Assembly: GCF_000745185.1 (NCBI RefSeq)
Contig: NZ_JQNJ01000001.1
Coordinates: 2,441,501-2,505,500 of the forward strand
DNA length: 64,000 bases
Direction of reading: 5' to 3'
Source of the DNA: Muricauda sp. MAR_2010_75
GTDB taxonomy: Bacteria; Bacteroidota; Bacteroidia; Flavobacteriales; Flavobacteriaceae
Made by a program: the position numbers and the translations under genes. Below the pieces are notes generated by a model. The model was not told the origin of the DNA, did not search any database, and saw nothing but the letters and a program-made list of their open reading frames with translations. This document shows positions 16,805 to 25,567 of the stretch, in pieces (position 1 is the first letter of the stretch; the number at the start of each line of letters is the position of its first letter).

Positions 16805-17946
16805 TCACAGCAGATAGGTTACATAGCGTACAGGAATACTACTTCTCCAAAAAATTGAGGGAGGTTAGAGGATTGATGAACCAAGGGAAGCCCATCATCA
16901 ATATGGGGATAGGAAGTCCAGATTTGGCACCATCGCCCCAAGTTTTGGAAACCTTACGGGATTCCATTATGGATAATGGGGCGCACCAATATCAAAGTTA
17001 CCAAGGGTTGCCCCAGTTGCGGGAAGCTATTGCCGATTTCTATCTTCAGAAATTTAATGTGTCGGTCGACCCCAATACGGAAATATTACCGTTGATGGGG
17101 TCCAAGGAGGGTATCATGCACATTAGCATGGCTTTCTTGAACGTAGGCGATGAGGTGTTGCTGCCCAATCCCGGCTATCCAACCTATGGCTCAGTGACAA
17201 ACTTGGTGGGTGGGGTGCCCGTGACCTATGATCTTACATTGGAAAATGGATGGTTCCCCGATTTGGAGGAACTTTCCAAGAAAGATTTATCGAAAGTTAA
17301 GTTGATGTGGGTCAGTTACCCGCACATGCCCACTGGAGCTACGGCGACCAAAGAGCAGTTGAGCGACTTGGTGGATTTCGCCCAAAAGCATAAAATTTTA
17401 TTGGTCAATGACAATCCGTATAGTTTTGTGTTGTCCAATAACCCTACAAGTATTTTGTCCATTGAAGGGGCCAAAGATTGCACCTTGGAACTGAATAGCT
17501 TGAGCAAGACCTTTAACATGGCCGGATGGCGCGTGGGAATGGTTTTGGGGAATGAGGAACATATTAATGCTGTTCTCAAGGTGAAGAGCAATATGGATTC
17601 TGGCATGTTCTACGGTATTCAAAAAGGGGCTGTGGCAGCCTTGCAAAGTGGACCGGAATGGTTTGAAGAGTTGGATAAGGTATACACCAAAAGAAGGGGA
17701 TTGATGTTCCAATTAGTGGAGAAGCTAGGCTGTACCTATGATAAAAAGGCCGTTGGCATGTTTGTGTGGTGCAAACTTCCCGAAGGAGCTCCATCTTCTG
17801 AGGAATTTATCGATCAGGTGTTGTACGACAAAGACATTTTTATTGCACCGGGAACCATTTTCGGAAGTAATGGAGAAGGATATATTCGTTTTTCACTCTG
17901 TGTGAAAGAGGAAAAAATAAAAGAGGCCATAGAAAGATTTAATTAA
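16801..17946 (+). CDS. class I aminotransferase of the aromatic operon
   Basis: Protein of 381 residues with fold-type I features: NPGYPTYGS, VNDNPYSFV and the PLP lysine in LNSLSKTFNMAGWRVG. Sitting between pheA and tyrA and overlapping pheA by 4 nt, it most probably transaminates phenylpyruvate and 4-hydroxyphenylpyruvate to Phe and Tyr. The motif set alone would also allow aspartate or LL-DAP type specificity. It is followed by a 31-nt gap containing a small hairpin (17950-17965). Confidence 0.92.
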   Translation: MITADRLHSVQEYYFSKKLREVRGLMNQGKPIINMGIGSPDLAPSPQVLETLRDSIMDNGAHQYQSYQGLPQLREAIADFYLQKFNVSVDPNTEILPLMGSKEGIMHISMAFLNVGDEVLLPNPGYPTYGSVTNLVGGVPVTYDLTLENGWFPDLEELSKKDLSKVKLMWVSYPHMPTGATATKEQLSDLVDFAQKHKILLVNDNPYSFVLSNNPTSILSIEGAKDCTLELNSLSKTFNMAGWRVGMVLGNEEHINAVLKVKSNMDSGMFYGIQKGAVAALQSGPEWFEELDKVYTKRRGLMFQLVEKLGCTYDKKAVGMFVWCKLPEGAPSSEEFIDQVLYDKDIFIAPGTIFGSNGEGYIRFSLCVKEEKIKEAIERFN

Positions 17947-17977
17947 ACTGTCCCTTTGAAGGGACCTTAGGGGTGTT

Positions 17978-18838
17978 ATGAACATAGTTGTTATAGGTAT
18001 TGGATTGATTGGAGGTTCTTTTGCCAAGGATGTAAAGAAATTATATCCCGAAGTACAAATTACCGGGGTTGACAAAAGTGAAGCCCACTTGGATGAGGCC
18101 TTGGAATTGGGACTCATTGATGGGAAAGGAGACTACGGTTCTTTGGCCTCGGCCGATTTGGTTTTTGTTAGTATTCCGGTAAATGCGCTGGTACAGGAGC
18201 TGCCCAAAATCTTGGATGCCGCTGGTGATGAAACTGTTGTGGTTGATGCAGGTTCCACCAAAAGTTTGATTTGCGAATCTGTTGATAATCACCCCAAACG
18301 CCGGAATTTTATGGCCTGCCACCCAATTGCGGGTACGGAGTTCTCTGGGCCATCTGCAGCCATTGAAGGCTTGTACGATGGAAAGACCAACATTATCTGT
18401 GAGGTAGAGAAGACCGCTTTTAAGCTTCAGGAACGGGCTTTGGCCATTTTTCAGGAGTTGAATATGCGCATTCGTTATATGAATCCTGAAGCGCATGATA
18501 AACACATCGCCTATGTATCCCATTTATCACACATCAGCTCATTTATGTTGGGAAAAACCGTAATTGAGAAAGAAAAAAATGAGCGTGATATTTTTGACAT
18601 GGCGGGGAGTGGTTTTGAAAGTACCGTTCGTTTGGCAAAGAGTTCACCAGACATGTGGACCCCCATCTTTGAACAGAACAAGGACAATGTGGTGGAGACG
18701 TTGGAAGAGTACATTCAAAACCTGATAAAATTCAAAAAGCTGATTGAGGAGAATGATTTTGAGAGCGTACATCAAGAAATGAACAATACCAATAGAATAA
18801 AACAAATATTAAAAGGAATACCACTTACAAAAAAATAG
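17978..18838 (+). CDS. tyrA: prephenate dehydrogenase
   Basis: NAD(P)-dependent oxidative decarboxylation of prephenate to 4-hydroxyphenylpyruvate (Tyr branch). The N-terminal Rossmann motif is GIGLIGGS; the catalytic-region motif ACHPIAGTEFSG and the helical dimer domain (MNPEAHDKHIAYVSHLSHISSF) are present. At 286 residues it has no ACT domain. The stop is 8 nt from the next gene. Having both PheA and TyrA behind the same Phe/Tyr-rich leader explains why the leader mixes both codons. Confidence 0.95.
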   Translation: MNIVVIGIGLIGGSFAKDVKKLYPEVQITGVDKSEAHLDEALELGLIDGKGDYGSLASADLVFVSIPVNALVQELPKILDAAGDETVVVDAGSTKSLICESVDNHPKRRNFMACHPIAGTEFSGPSAAIEGLYDGKTNIICEVEKTAFKLQERALAIFQELNMRIRYMNPEAHDKHIAYVSHLSHISSFMLGKTVIEKEKNERDIFDMAGSGFESTVRLAKSSPDMWTPIFEQNKDNVVETLEEYIQNLIKFKKLIEENDFESVHQEMNNTNRIKQILKGIPLTKK

Positions 18839-18846
18839 AGCGTATT

Positions 18847-19929
18847 ATGGAAAACAGGAAGGAAATGAGAAAATGGCTGGATGATATGAACTTGGGTCAT
18901 CCACTGGTTATAGCAGGCCCCTGCAGTGCGGAAACCGAAGAGCAGGTGCTGAAAGTAGCCCATGAATTAAAGGATACCGACGTGAGCTACTACCGTGCCG
19001 GAATCTGGAAACCCAGGACCCGCCCAGGCAATTTTGAAGGAGTTGGAGCCATTGGATTGAAGTGGTTGCAAAAGGTAAAGGAAGAAACCGGACTTAAAAC
19101 GGCCACTGAAGTGGCCAATAGAGCGCACGTTGATTTGGCTTTGGAACACGACGTTGACCTGTTATGGATTGGTGCCCGATCTACAGTGAGCCCATTCATT
19201 GTTCAGGAAATCGCGGATGCCTTGGAAGGTACGGAGAAAATTGTGTTGATCAAGAATCCGGTGAATCCAGATTTATCTTTGTGGTTGGGTGCTGTGGAAC
19301 GACTGTACTCTGCCAACATTGAAAAATTGGGGGTGATCCACAGAGGATTTTCAACCTATGAAAAAACCAAATACCGAAACATTCCAGAATGGCAATTGGC
19401 CATTGAGTTGCAGACCAAATTTCCTGATCTGCCCATCATCAATGACCCAAGCCATATTTCTGGGAAACGTGATTTGATCTTTGATGTATCGCAGACCGCT
19501 TTGGATTTAAATTTTGATGGTTTGATGATTGAGACCCACTGCGACCCAGACAACGCATGGAGTGATGCTGCCCAGCAGGTAACCCCAGAAAGATTGGTAC
19601 AGATCATGAAAGACCTTCGTATTAGAAAAGAAACCGATGAGGAAGCTGAATACAACAACAAATTGAGCAACTTAAGGGCTCAAATAGATGTATTGGACAA
19701 TCAGTTGATCGACCTTTTGGGAAAACGCATGAAAGTTTCCGATGGCATCGGTGAGTTGAAGAAGCAAAAGAACGTTGCTGTGTTGCAAAGCAATCGATGG
19801 AATGCCATTTTGGGCAATATGATCTTGGAAGGCGAACAGCGCGGATTAAGCGAAGAATTTGTGTTGCGAATGTTCAAGGCCATTCACCAAGAATCCATTA
19901 ACCACCAGGAGAAAATCATCAACGCTTAG
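18847..19929 (+). CDS. bifunctional DAHP synthase / AroQ chorismate mutase
   Basis: Protein of 360 residues. The N-terminal ~260 residues form a class I-beta (AroA-beta/KDO8P-like) DAHP synthase: AGPCSAE, GIWKPRTRPGNFEGVG, LIKNPVNPD, DPSHISGKRD. The C-terminal ~90 residues are a helical AroQ chorismate mutase (NLRAQIDVLDNQLIDLLGKR, then GELKKQKNVAVLQ). It catalyses the first step of the shikimate pathway and the chorismate-to-prephenate step, feeding both PheA and TyrA. It is the last gene of the operon, with a strong terminator 25 nt after its stop. Confidence 0.95.
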   Translation: MENRKEMRKWLDDMNLGHPLVIAGPCSAETEEQVLKVAHELKDTDVSYYRAGIWKPRTRPGNFEGVGAIGLKWLQKVKEETGLKTATEVANRAHVDLALEHDVDLLWIGARSTVSPFIVQEIADALEGTEKIVLIKNPVNPDLSLWLGAVERLYSANIEKLGVIHRGFSTYEKTKYRNIPEWQLAIELQTKFPDLPIINDPSHISGKRDLIFDVSQTALDLNFDGLMIETHCDPDNAWSDAAQQVTPERLVQIMKDLRIRKETDEEAEYNNKLSNLRAQIDVLDNQLIDLLGKRMKVSDGIGELKKQKNVAVLQSNRWNAILGNMILEGEQRGLSEEFVLRMFKAIHQESINHQEKIINA

Positions 19930-19953
19930 TAAATCACTAAGTCATATTTTAAG

Positions 19954-20003
19954 ACTGTTTGGAAGAAGAGAATAGAAAACTCCGATTCCAAACAGTTTTT
20001 TTA
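19954..20003 (+). terminator. intrinsic terminator after the aromatic operon
   Basis: Perfect 11-bp stem ACTGTTTGGAA (19954-19964) / TTCCAAACAGT (19986-19996), followed by a run of seven T. Confidence 0.88.
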
Positions 20004-20062
20004 TCTTCAAACTGTAACAATGGAGAAAGGATGAACTCTTTACAGACGTAAATAACACTATC

Positions 20063-20737
20063 ATGAGAAAATTCTATACCCTTTGTTTGTTGTTGCTCCC
20101 CATGACCTTCTTTGCCCAACGTATGATTGATACCGAAGTGGGCGAATTTAACAAGATCAAAGTTTTTGATTTGATCGAAGTGAATCTTATTCAATCTGAT
20201 GAAAACCGAATAACCATAAAAGGATGGAATGTGGATGACATTATATACACCAATAAAAATGGAGTCTTGAAACTTCGGATGCAATTGGACAAAAAGTTTC
20301 AAGGTGAGGATACTTTTATTGAAGTTTATTATACCGACTTAGAGGTAATCGATGGCAATGAAGGCGCCAAAATTACCTGTAATGAATTGGTGACGAAAAG
20401 TAGAATTGAGTTGAAAGCTCAAGAAGGAGCAAAAATTCGAATTGGAATGGATGTTGACCATGCTGATGTTCGAGCGGTCACTGGAGGTATTGTTGAAGCA
20501 TCGGGTTTGGCCAAAAACCAATCGATTGTCATTAATACCGGTGGAATTTTTGATGGAAGAAATCTGAGAACTTCCAGCACGGACGTAAAAATATCAGCAG
20601 GAGGAGAGGCTGATGTGTTTGCATCGGAGTTGGTGGACATTAACCTTAAGGCTGGTGGCGATGTAACGGTCTATGGAAATCCCAAAAGAGTCCATAAAAA
20701 AACCTTTGCCGGGGGTAGGGTTTATATGCGTGACTGA
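20063..20737 (+). CDS. exported GIN-domain (DUF2807) protein
   Basis: Protein of 224 residues with SPI signal peptide (MTFFAQ cleavage) and the head-GIN pattern FNKIKVFDLIEVNLIQSDENRITIKG, then short beta rungs ending TVYGNPKRVHKKTFAGGRVYMRD, typical of the C-terminus of this family. It is a beta-helix protein of the periplasm or surface with unknown function. It is distantly related to the lipoprotein at 7655, but with SPI rather than SPII processing. It stands as a single gene between two terminators. Confidence 0.87.
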   Translation: MRKFYTLCLLLLPMTFFAQRMIDTEVGEFNKIKVFDLIEVNLIQSDENRITIKGWNVDDIIYTNKNGVLKLRMQLDKKFQGEDTFIEVYYTDLEVIDGNEGAKITCNELVTKSRIELKAQEGAKIRIGMDVDHADVRAVTGGIVEASGLAKNQSIVINTGGIFDGRNLRTSSTDVKISAGGEADVFASELVDINLKAGGDVTVYGNPKRVHKKTFAGGRVYMRD

Positions 20738-20746
20738 TTTAAAAAA

Positions 20747-20780
20747 TAAAAAAAGCCCTTTATTCAATAAAGGGCTTTTT
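20747..20780. terminator. bidirectional intrinsic terminator
   Basis: AAAAAGCCCTTTATT / AATAAAGGGCTTTTT hairpin with A-rich and T-rich flanks on both sides, between the convergent genes ending at 20737 and 20804. Confidence 0.9.
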
Positions 20781-20803
20781 CATGTCAAGCTGTAACTGAC
20801 TAA

Positions 20804-21244
20804 TTATTTCCTGAAAATATATCTGGTAATGAAAATACCTTGTCCGTCGCCTTTACCACCTTCACTTTCAACGCCACTCACAACAAACGCCAATTCCCAT
20901 CCGTTGGTTATCATGTCATTGATCATAGAGGTGATCACAGCATCATTGGCCGCGATGTTTTGGAAGCGGATACCACCCAAATTATAGAAGTTCAATAATT
21001 TGGTTTCTTCAAAATTCTTTACTCGGATTTCACTTCGGTCAGATTTGTTCCTTGTATTGTCGTCTTCCGTCTGTACACTTGTAAATTCTTTGTAATCTTT
21101 GTCCTCAAGGGCGTTGATGATTCTAGATCTACCAAGGCCATTGGGCACAATAGATTCCACACTGGTGATGACCTTGTACTGTTGGGCATTCATACTGAAT
21201 GCGGCAGCTAGGGTTATCACTGCGGTAAAAATGATTTTTTTCAT
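20804..21244 (-). CDS. exported protein of unknown function
   Basis: I choose the ATG at 21244 (MKKIIFTAVITLAAAFSMNAQ, an ideal signal peptide) over an upstream ATG. The mature ~125 residues read as mixed alpha/beta (YKVITSVESIVPNGLGRSRI, then FQNIAANDAVITSMINDMITNGWEL). The NLGGIRFQNI and GWELAFVVSG segments resemble small secreted Bacteroidota proteins I cannot name. It is transcribed divergently from rsgA. Confidence 0.75.
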   Translation of the reverse strand: MKKIIFTAVITLAAAFSMNAQQYKVITSVESIVPNGLGRSRIINALEDKDYKEFTSVQTEDDNTRNKSDRSEIRVKNFEETKLLNFYNLGGIRFQNIAANDAVITSMINDMITNGWELAFVVSGVESEGGKGDGQGIFITRYIFRK

Positions 21245-21338
21245 GATAAATAAGTTGTTGATTGTTAAAACTATAGACAAAGATATACGCACAAAAAGAA
21301 GGATTATTGTTTCTTTGCAATGAAAATATGAACAAATA

Positions 21339-22280
21339 GTGAACGGAACTGTTTATAAGTCAACGGGAAGTTGGTATACCGTAAAGTCCAAAGACGGGAA
21401 ATTTTACGAATGCCGTATTAAGGGGAAGTTCCGTACCCATGGAATTAAGAGCACCAATCCGATAGCTGTGGGAGACCATGTGGTGTTTAAACTGGAAACT
21501 ATTGGAGATGAGACTGTTGGGGTGATTTCGGAAATCAAGGAGCGGAAGAATTATATCATCCGTAAGTCGGTTAAACTCTCCAAACAGACCCATATTATTG
21601 CCGCCAATCTAGATCAGGTTTTTTTGTTGATCACTTTAAATAACCCTACCACCTTTACCAGTTTTATAGACCGATTTTTAGTAACGGCCGAAGCCTATGA
21701 TATTCCCGTGGTATTACTGTTCAATAAGATGGACGTGTATGATAATGAGGAAATGGTAGAAGTAAGCTATTTGGTCCAGTTGTACTCCAATATTGGTTAC
21801 CATTGCATCGAAATTGCCGCCAAAGAGGGAAAGAATGTGGATAAGGTGAAGGAATTGATGCTAGATAAAACAAGCATGTTTGCCGGACATTCCGGAGTGG
21901 GAAAATCCACCTTGGTCAATGCCTTGGAACCAGGCCTTAGACTAAAGACTGCAGAAATTTCGGAACAGCATCTACAGGGTCTGCACACCACTACTTTTGC
22001 CGAAATGTACGACCTTTCCTTTGGTGCACGTATCATTGATACCCCTGGTATAAAAGGATTCGGAATTGTGGATATGGATGAAGATGAGATTGGGGATTAT
22101 TTTCCTGAATTCTTTAAGTTGAAATCAGAATGCAAGTTCAATAATTGTTTGCATTTGGATGAGCCTAAATGTGCGGTGAAAGAAGCTTTGGAAAATAACG
22201 AGATAGCTTGGAGCCGATATAGGAGCTATGTGCAAATGGTGACTGGGGAAGAGGAAAATCCATATCGAGAGCGGTCATGA
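21339..22280 (+). CDS. rsgA: ribosome small-subunit-dependent GTPase
   Basis: Late-stage 30S assembly GTPase, circularly permuted: the G4 motif NKMD (about 130) precedes G1 GHSGVGKST (about 185) and G3 DTPG. It has an N-terminal OB fold (MNGTVYKSTGSWYTV) and a C-terminal zinc site (CKFNNCLHLDEPKC). It starts at GTG 21339; the nearby ATG at 21328 meets a stop at once. It overlaps dtd by 4 nt (ATGA). Confidence 0.95.
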   Translation: MNGTVYKSTGSWYTVKSKDGKFYECRIKGKFRTHGIKSTNPIAVGDHVVFKLETIGDETVGVISEIKERKNYIIRKSVKLSKQTHIIAANLDQVFLLITLNNPTTFTSFIDRFLVTAEAYDIPVVLLFNKMDVYDNEEMVEVSYLVQLYSNIGYHCIEIAAKEGKNVDKVKELMLDKTSMFAGHSGVGKSTLVNALEPGLRLKTAEISEQHLQGLHTTTFAEMYDLSFGARIIDTPGIKGFGIVDMDEDEIGDYFPEFFKLKSECKFNNCLHLDEPKCAVKEALENNEIAWSRYRSYVQMVTGEEENPYRERS

Positions 22281-22729
22281 GAGCAGTCATTCAGAGAGTA
22301 TCAAGAGCAAGTGTTACTGTAGAGGAAAAAATTATTTCTTCCATTGATGATGGACTTTTGGTGTTGTTGGGCATAGAAGATGCCGATGGAACGGAGGACA
22401 TAGAGTGGCTCTCCAAAAAAGTAGTCAACCTACGAATTTTTAATGACGATGAGGGAATAATGAACCGTTCCGTACTGGATGTTGATGGAGACATCATTGT
22501 GGTAAGCCAATTTACACTGCACGCCCAGACCAAAAAGGGCAATCGGCCTTCCTATATCAAGGCTGCGAAACCAGATGTGGCCATTCCCATGTATGAAACA
22601 TTTGTAAAAAAGCTAGAAGAAGATTTGGGAAAAAAAGCGGGTACGGGAGTCTTTGGGGCCGACATGAAAGTGGAGTTACTGAACGATGGTCCGGTGACCA
22701 TTATTATGGATACAAAAAACCGAGAATAA
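22277..22729 (+). CDS. dtd: D-aminoacyl-tRNA deacylase
   Basis: Homodimeric proofreading enzyme that hydrolyses D-aminoacyl-tRNA. It has 150 residues with the two family signatures, the SQFTL motif (VVSQFTLHAQTKKGNRPSY) and the Gly-cisPro motif in NDGPVTI. It overlaps rsgA upstream and touches the next start at 22729 (TAATG), so the three genes form a coupled operon. Confidence 0.95.
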   Translation: MRAVIQRVSRASVTVEEKIISSIDDGLLVLLGIEDADGTEDIEWLSKKVVNLRIFNDDEGIMNRSVLDVDGDIIVVSQFTLHAQTKKGNRPSYIKAAKPDVAIPMYETFVKKLEEDLGKKAGTGVFGADMKVELLNDGPVTIIMDTKNRE

Positions 22730-23055
22730 TGAATATTAAGAATGCCCAAAAAGCCGTAGATGAATGGATTAAGAACCATGGAGTTCGCTATTTCAATGAA
22801 TTGACCAATATGGCGCAACTCACAGAGGAAGTAGGGGAAGTGGCCAGAATCATTGCCCGCCGGTATGGTGAACAAAGTGAAAAAGAATCCGATAAGTCCA
22901 AAGATTTGGGCGAGGAATTGGCTGATGTGCTCTTTGTGGTACTCTGTTTGGCCAACCAAACGGGAATTGATCTTCAAGAAGCCTTTGACAAAAAACTGGA
23001 CCTTAAGGCCAAACGGGACCATGACCGACATCAAAATAACAAAAAGCTCAAATAA
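22729..23055 (+). CDS. MazG-like nucleotide pyrophosphohydrolase
   Basis: All-alpha NTP pyrophosphatase of 108 residues with the EExxE...ExxD metal motif (LTEEVGEVARIIARRYGE, then DLGEELADVLFVVL). It hydrolyses (d)NTPs, probably non-canonical ones, to NMP and PPi. The single-domain, short form is typical of Bacteroidota. It is the third gene of the rsgA-dtd operon. Confidence 0.92.
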   Translation: MNIKNAQKAVDEWIKNHGVRYFNELTNMAQLTEEVGEVARIIARRYGEQSEKESDKSKDLGEELADVLFVVLCLANQTGIDLQEAFDKKLDLKAKRDHDRHQNNKKLK

Positions 23056-23092
23056 AGTTGGCTGCTTAAGGGGACATTAGTTGGGTTTTTTC

Positions 23093-23100
23093 TAGTTTTG
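23093..23100 (+). promoter_or_regulatory. -7 promoter element for aroA
   Basis: TAGTTTTG matches TAnnTTTG exactly and lies 26 nt before the aroA start; the -33 partner is unclear. Confidence 0.5.
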
Positions 23101-23126
23101 GACCTTTATTTCAAACCAAGAGAGCA

Positions 23127-24356
23127 TTGAGACTTCAGCTTACCATACCTCAGGAAAAAATCATTAAAAAAAGCATTCAAATCACGGGCTCCAAAAGTGA
23201 GACCAACCGCTCTTTATTGCTTCAGGCCCTTTTTCCAAATCTGAAAATAGAGAACCTTTCCAATTCGGATGATGGTGAGGTCATGCAACAAGGACTCAAA
23301 AAAACTACGGGAGAGGTGGACATCCACCATGCGGGTACCGCCATGCGATTTTTAACGGGCTATTTTGCTTCGCAAGAGGGTAAAGAAGTGGTCCTTACAG
23401 GGTCGAAGCGTATGCAGGAGCGGCCTATCAAAGTTTTGGTGGATGCCCTTCGCGAACTGGGCGCCGACATCCGATATGTAAAGAATGAAGGTTATCCGCC
23501 TATCAAGATAACAGGAAAGAAATTGGTCAAAAACAAAGTCTCGCTTCCGGCCAATATCAGCAGCCAGTATATTTCATCCTTACTTTTGATCGCGCCCAGT
23601 CTGGAAAATGGCCTGGAATTGGAATTGGTGGGGAAAATCACTTCAGTCCCTTACATTAAAATGACCTTGGCCCTTTTGGAGCAAATTGGCGTGAACACCT
23701 CTTTTGAAGGCAATCATATAAAAGTTGATTCAAAAGATACGGTTGAAGATGCCACGTTGGTGGTAGAATCGGATTGGAGCTCCGCCAGTTATTTTTACAG
23801 TATTGTGGCGCTATGCGATGTGGGAACAGAAATTCGGTTGTCCTCCTATAAAAAGGATTCCTTGCAGGGCGACAGCGTTTTGGCTAAGATTTATTCCGAT
23901 TTTGGAGTTGAAACCTCGTTTTCCAAAAATACCATCACCTTGACCAAAATCTCAAATAATATTCCATCAAAGGTGCAATACGATCTTTCCAATGCTCCAG
24001 ATACGGCCCAGACCATTGCGGTGACTTGTTTGGGATTGGGCATAGGATGTCATCTTACCGGATTGCACACCTTGCCCATTAAAGAGACCGATCGTTTGGC
24101 CGCCTTGCAGACCGAGCTCTCAAAATTAGGGGCCCAAGTGGACATTGATTCGGAAAGTTTGACCCTTCACCCAACGGAAAACATTACACCCGATGTGGCC
24201 ATAGACACCTATAACGATCACAGAATGGCCATGGCCTTCGCTCCATTGGCTTTGCGAACAGCGTTGTTTGTCAATGATGCCGGAGTGGTTTCAAAATCCT
24301 ACCCTGATTTTTGGAAAGACCTCACCACGCTGGGTATCGGTATCCAAGAAGTGTAA
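23127..24356 (+). CDS. aroA: 3-phosphoshikimate 1-carboxyvinyltransferase (EPSP synthase)
   Basis: Sixth shikimate step: shikimate-3-phosphate plus PEP gives EPSP. Protein of 409 residues, with SGSKSETNR-type N-terminal motif (TGSKSETNRSLLLQAL), HHAGTAMRFLTGYFA and, near the end, DTYNDHRMAMAFAPLAL, the usual EPSPS signatures in order. It starts at TTG 23127; no ATG or GTG is in frame upstream. It supplies chorismate for the aromatic operon at 15974 but is transcribed separately. Confidence 0.95.
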   Translation: MRLQLTIPQEKIIKKSIQITGSKSETNRSLLLQALFPNLKIENLSNSDDGEVMQQGLKKTTGEVDIHHAGTAMRFLTGYFASQEGKEVVLTGSKRMQERPIKVLVDALRELGADIRYVKNEGYPPIKITGKKLVKNKVSLPANISSQYISSLLLIAPSLENGLELELVGKITSVPYIKMTLALLEQIGVNTSFEGNHIKVDSKDTVEDATLVVESDWSSASYFYSIVALCDVGTEIRLSSYKKDSLQGDSVLAKIYSDFGVETSFSKNTITLTKISNNIPSKVQYDLSNAPDTAQTIAVTCLGLGIGCHLTGLHTLPIKETDRLAALQTELSKLGAQVDIDSESLTLHPTENITPDVAIDTYNDHRMAMAFAPLALRTALFVNDAGVVSKSYPDFWKDLTTLGIGIQEV

Positions 24357-24379
24357 ATGACATTTAATCACCAAATTAC

Positions 24380-24411
24380 TTGACATCCCCTATGCTGAGG
24401 TTGTATATTTG
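24380..24411 (+). promoter_or_regulatory. promoter of queA
   Basis: TATATTTG (24404-24411) is a perfect TAnnTTTG -7 element, with TTG at 24380-24382 about 21 nt upstream as -33 element; the queA ATG is 32 nt downstream. Confidence 0.7.
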
Positions 24412-24442
24412 CCATCTTTTAAAAAAATCAAAATAAGTCTAC

Positions 24443-25492
24443 ATGAAATTATCAAACTTCAACTTTGAGCTTCCTAAAGAATTATTGGCCGAATACCCTT
24501 CAGAGAACCGGGACGAGTCAAAATTGATGGTAGTTCATCGGGATTCAGGAAAAATTGAACATAAAATGTTCAAAGACCTAATTGATTATTTTGATGAGGG
24601 AGATGTAATGGTGTTGAACAATACCAAGGTATTTCCTGCAAGACTTTATGGGAATAAAGAAAAAACAGGAGCCCGCATTGAGGTGTTTTTATTGCGTGAG
24701 TTGAATCAAGAGCAACGTCTTTGGGATGTGTTGGTAGACCCTGCCAGAAAAATCAGGATTGGTAACAAACTGTATTTTGGTGAAGATGAAAGTTTGGTGG
24801 CCGAAGTTATTGATAACACCACATCCAGAGGAAGGACCTTGCGTTTTCTTTATGACGGTTCTTATACGGATTTCCGAAGAAAATTACGGGAATTGGGACA
24901 AACCCCATTGCCAAAATACATTAAAAGGGATGTTGAACCAGAAGATGAGGAAAGATACCAAACCATTTATGCCAAGTACGAGGGAGCTGTTGCTGCACCA
25001 ACGGCAGGTTTGCATTTCTCCAAGCATTTGTTGAAGCGTTTGGAAATAAAGGGAATCGACTTTGCAGAGGTAACCTTGCACGTGGGCTTGGGTACCTTCA
25101 ACCCCGTGGAAGTGGAAGACCTTTCCAAACATAAAATGGACAGCGAGGAATTGGTTATCGATGAAAAAGCAACGGAGATTGTAAACTCAGCAAAGGAAAA
25201 CAAAAGAAAAGTGTGTGCCGTGGGAACAACGGTAATGCGTGGTTTAGAGAGTGCGGTGTCTTCTGAGCATACGTTGAATACTTTTGAGGGGTGGACCAAC
25301 AAGTTCATATTCCCTCCTTACGAATTCAGTATTGCCAACTGCATGATCACCAACTTTCATTTGCCAAAGTCTACATTGTTGATGATGGTATCGGCATTTG
25401 CAGGGCATGATCTCATTAAAAAAGCATACAAACAAGCTATTTTGGAGGGGTATCGTTTTTACTCTTACGGAGATGCCATGTTGATTCTGTAA
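24443..25492 (+). CDS. queA: S-adenosylmethionine:tRNA ribosyltransferase-isomerase
   Basis: Transfers and isomerises the ribosyl of SAM onto 7-aminomethyl-deazaguanine in tRNA to make epoxyqueuosine. 349 residues, the normal length. Signatures: [36 protein letters not shown] and [17 protein letters not shown]. Monocistronic, with its own promoter and a terminator. Confidence 0.96.
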   Translation: MKLSNFNFELPKELLAEYPSENRDESKLMVVHRDSGKIEHKMFKDLIDYFDEGDVMVLNNTKVFPARLYGNKEKTGARIEVFLLRELNQEQRLWDVLVDPARKIRIGNKLYFGEDESLVAEVIDNTTSRGRTLRFLYDGSYTDFRRKLRELGQTPLPKYIKRDVEPEDEERYQTIYAKYEGAVAAPTAGLHFSKHLLKRLEIKGIDFAEVTLHVGLGTFNPVEVEDLSKHKMDSEELVIDEKATEIVNSAKENKRKVCAVGTTVMRGLESAVSSEHTLNTFEGWTNKFIFPPYEFSIANCMITNFHLPKSTLLMMVSAFAGHDLIKKAYKQAILEGYRFYSYGDAMLIL

Positions 25493-25514
25493 ATTAGAAA
25501 ATTTCTATAATCGG

Positions 25515-25550
25515 AAATCCCGTTTGATTCAGAATCGGCGGGATTTTTTC
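25515..25550 (+). terminator. intrinsic terminator after queA
   Basis: AAATCCCG (25515-25522) / CGGGATTT (25539-25546) stem with a 16-nt loop and a T run. Confidence 0.8.
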
Positions 25551-25567
25551 TTGACTATCTTTATCCA

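Noticed and set aside
17950-17965. Hairpin GTCCCTT/AAGGGAC between the aminotransferase and tyrA as a terminator
   Set aside because: No T-run, 2-nt loop and inside a continuous operon; more likely a repeat fragment or minor processing site.
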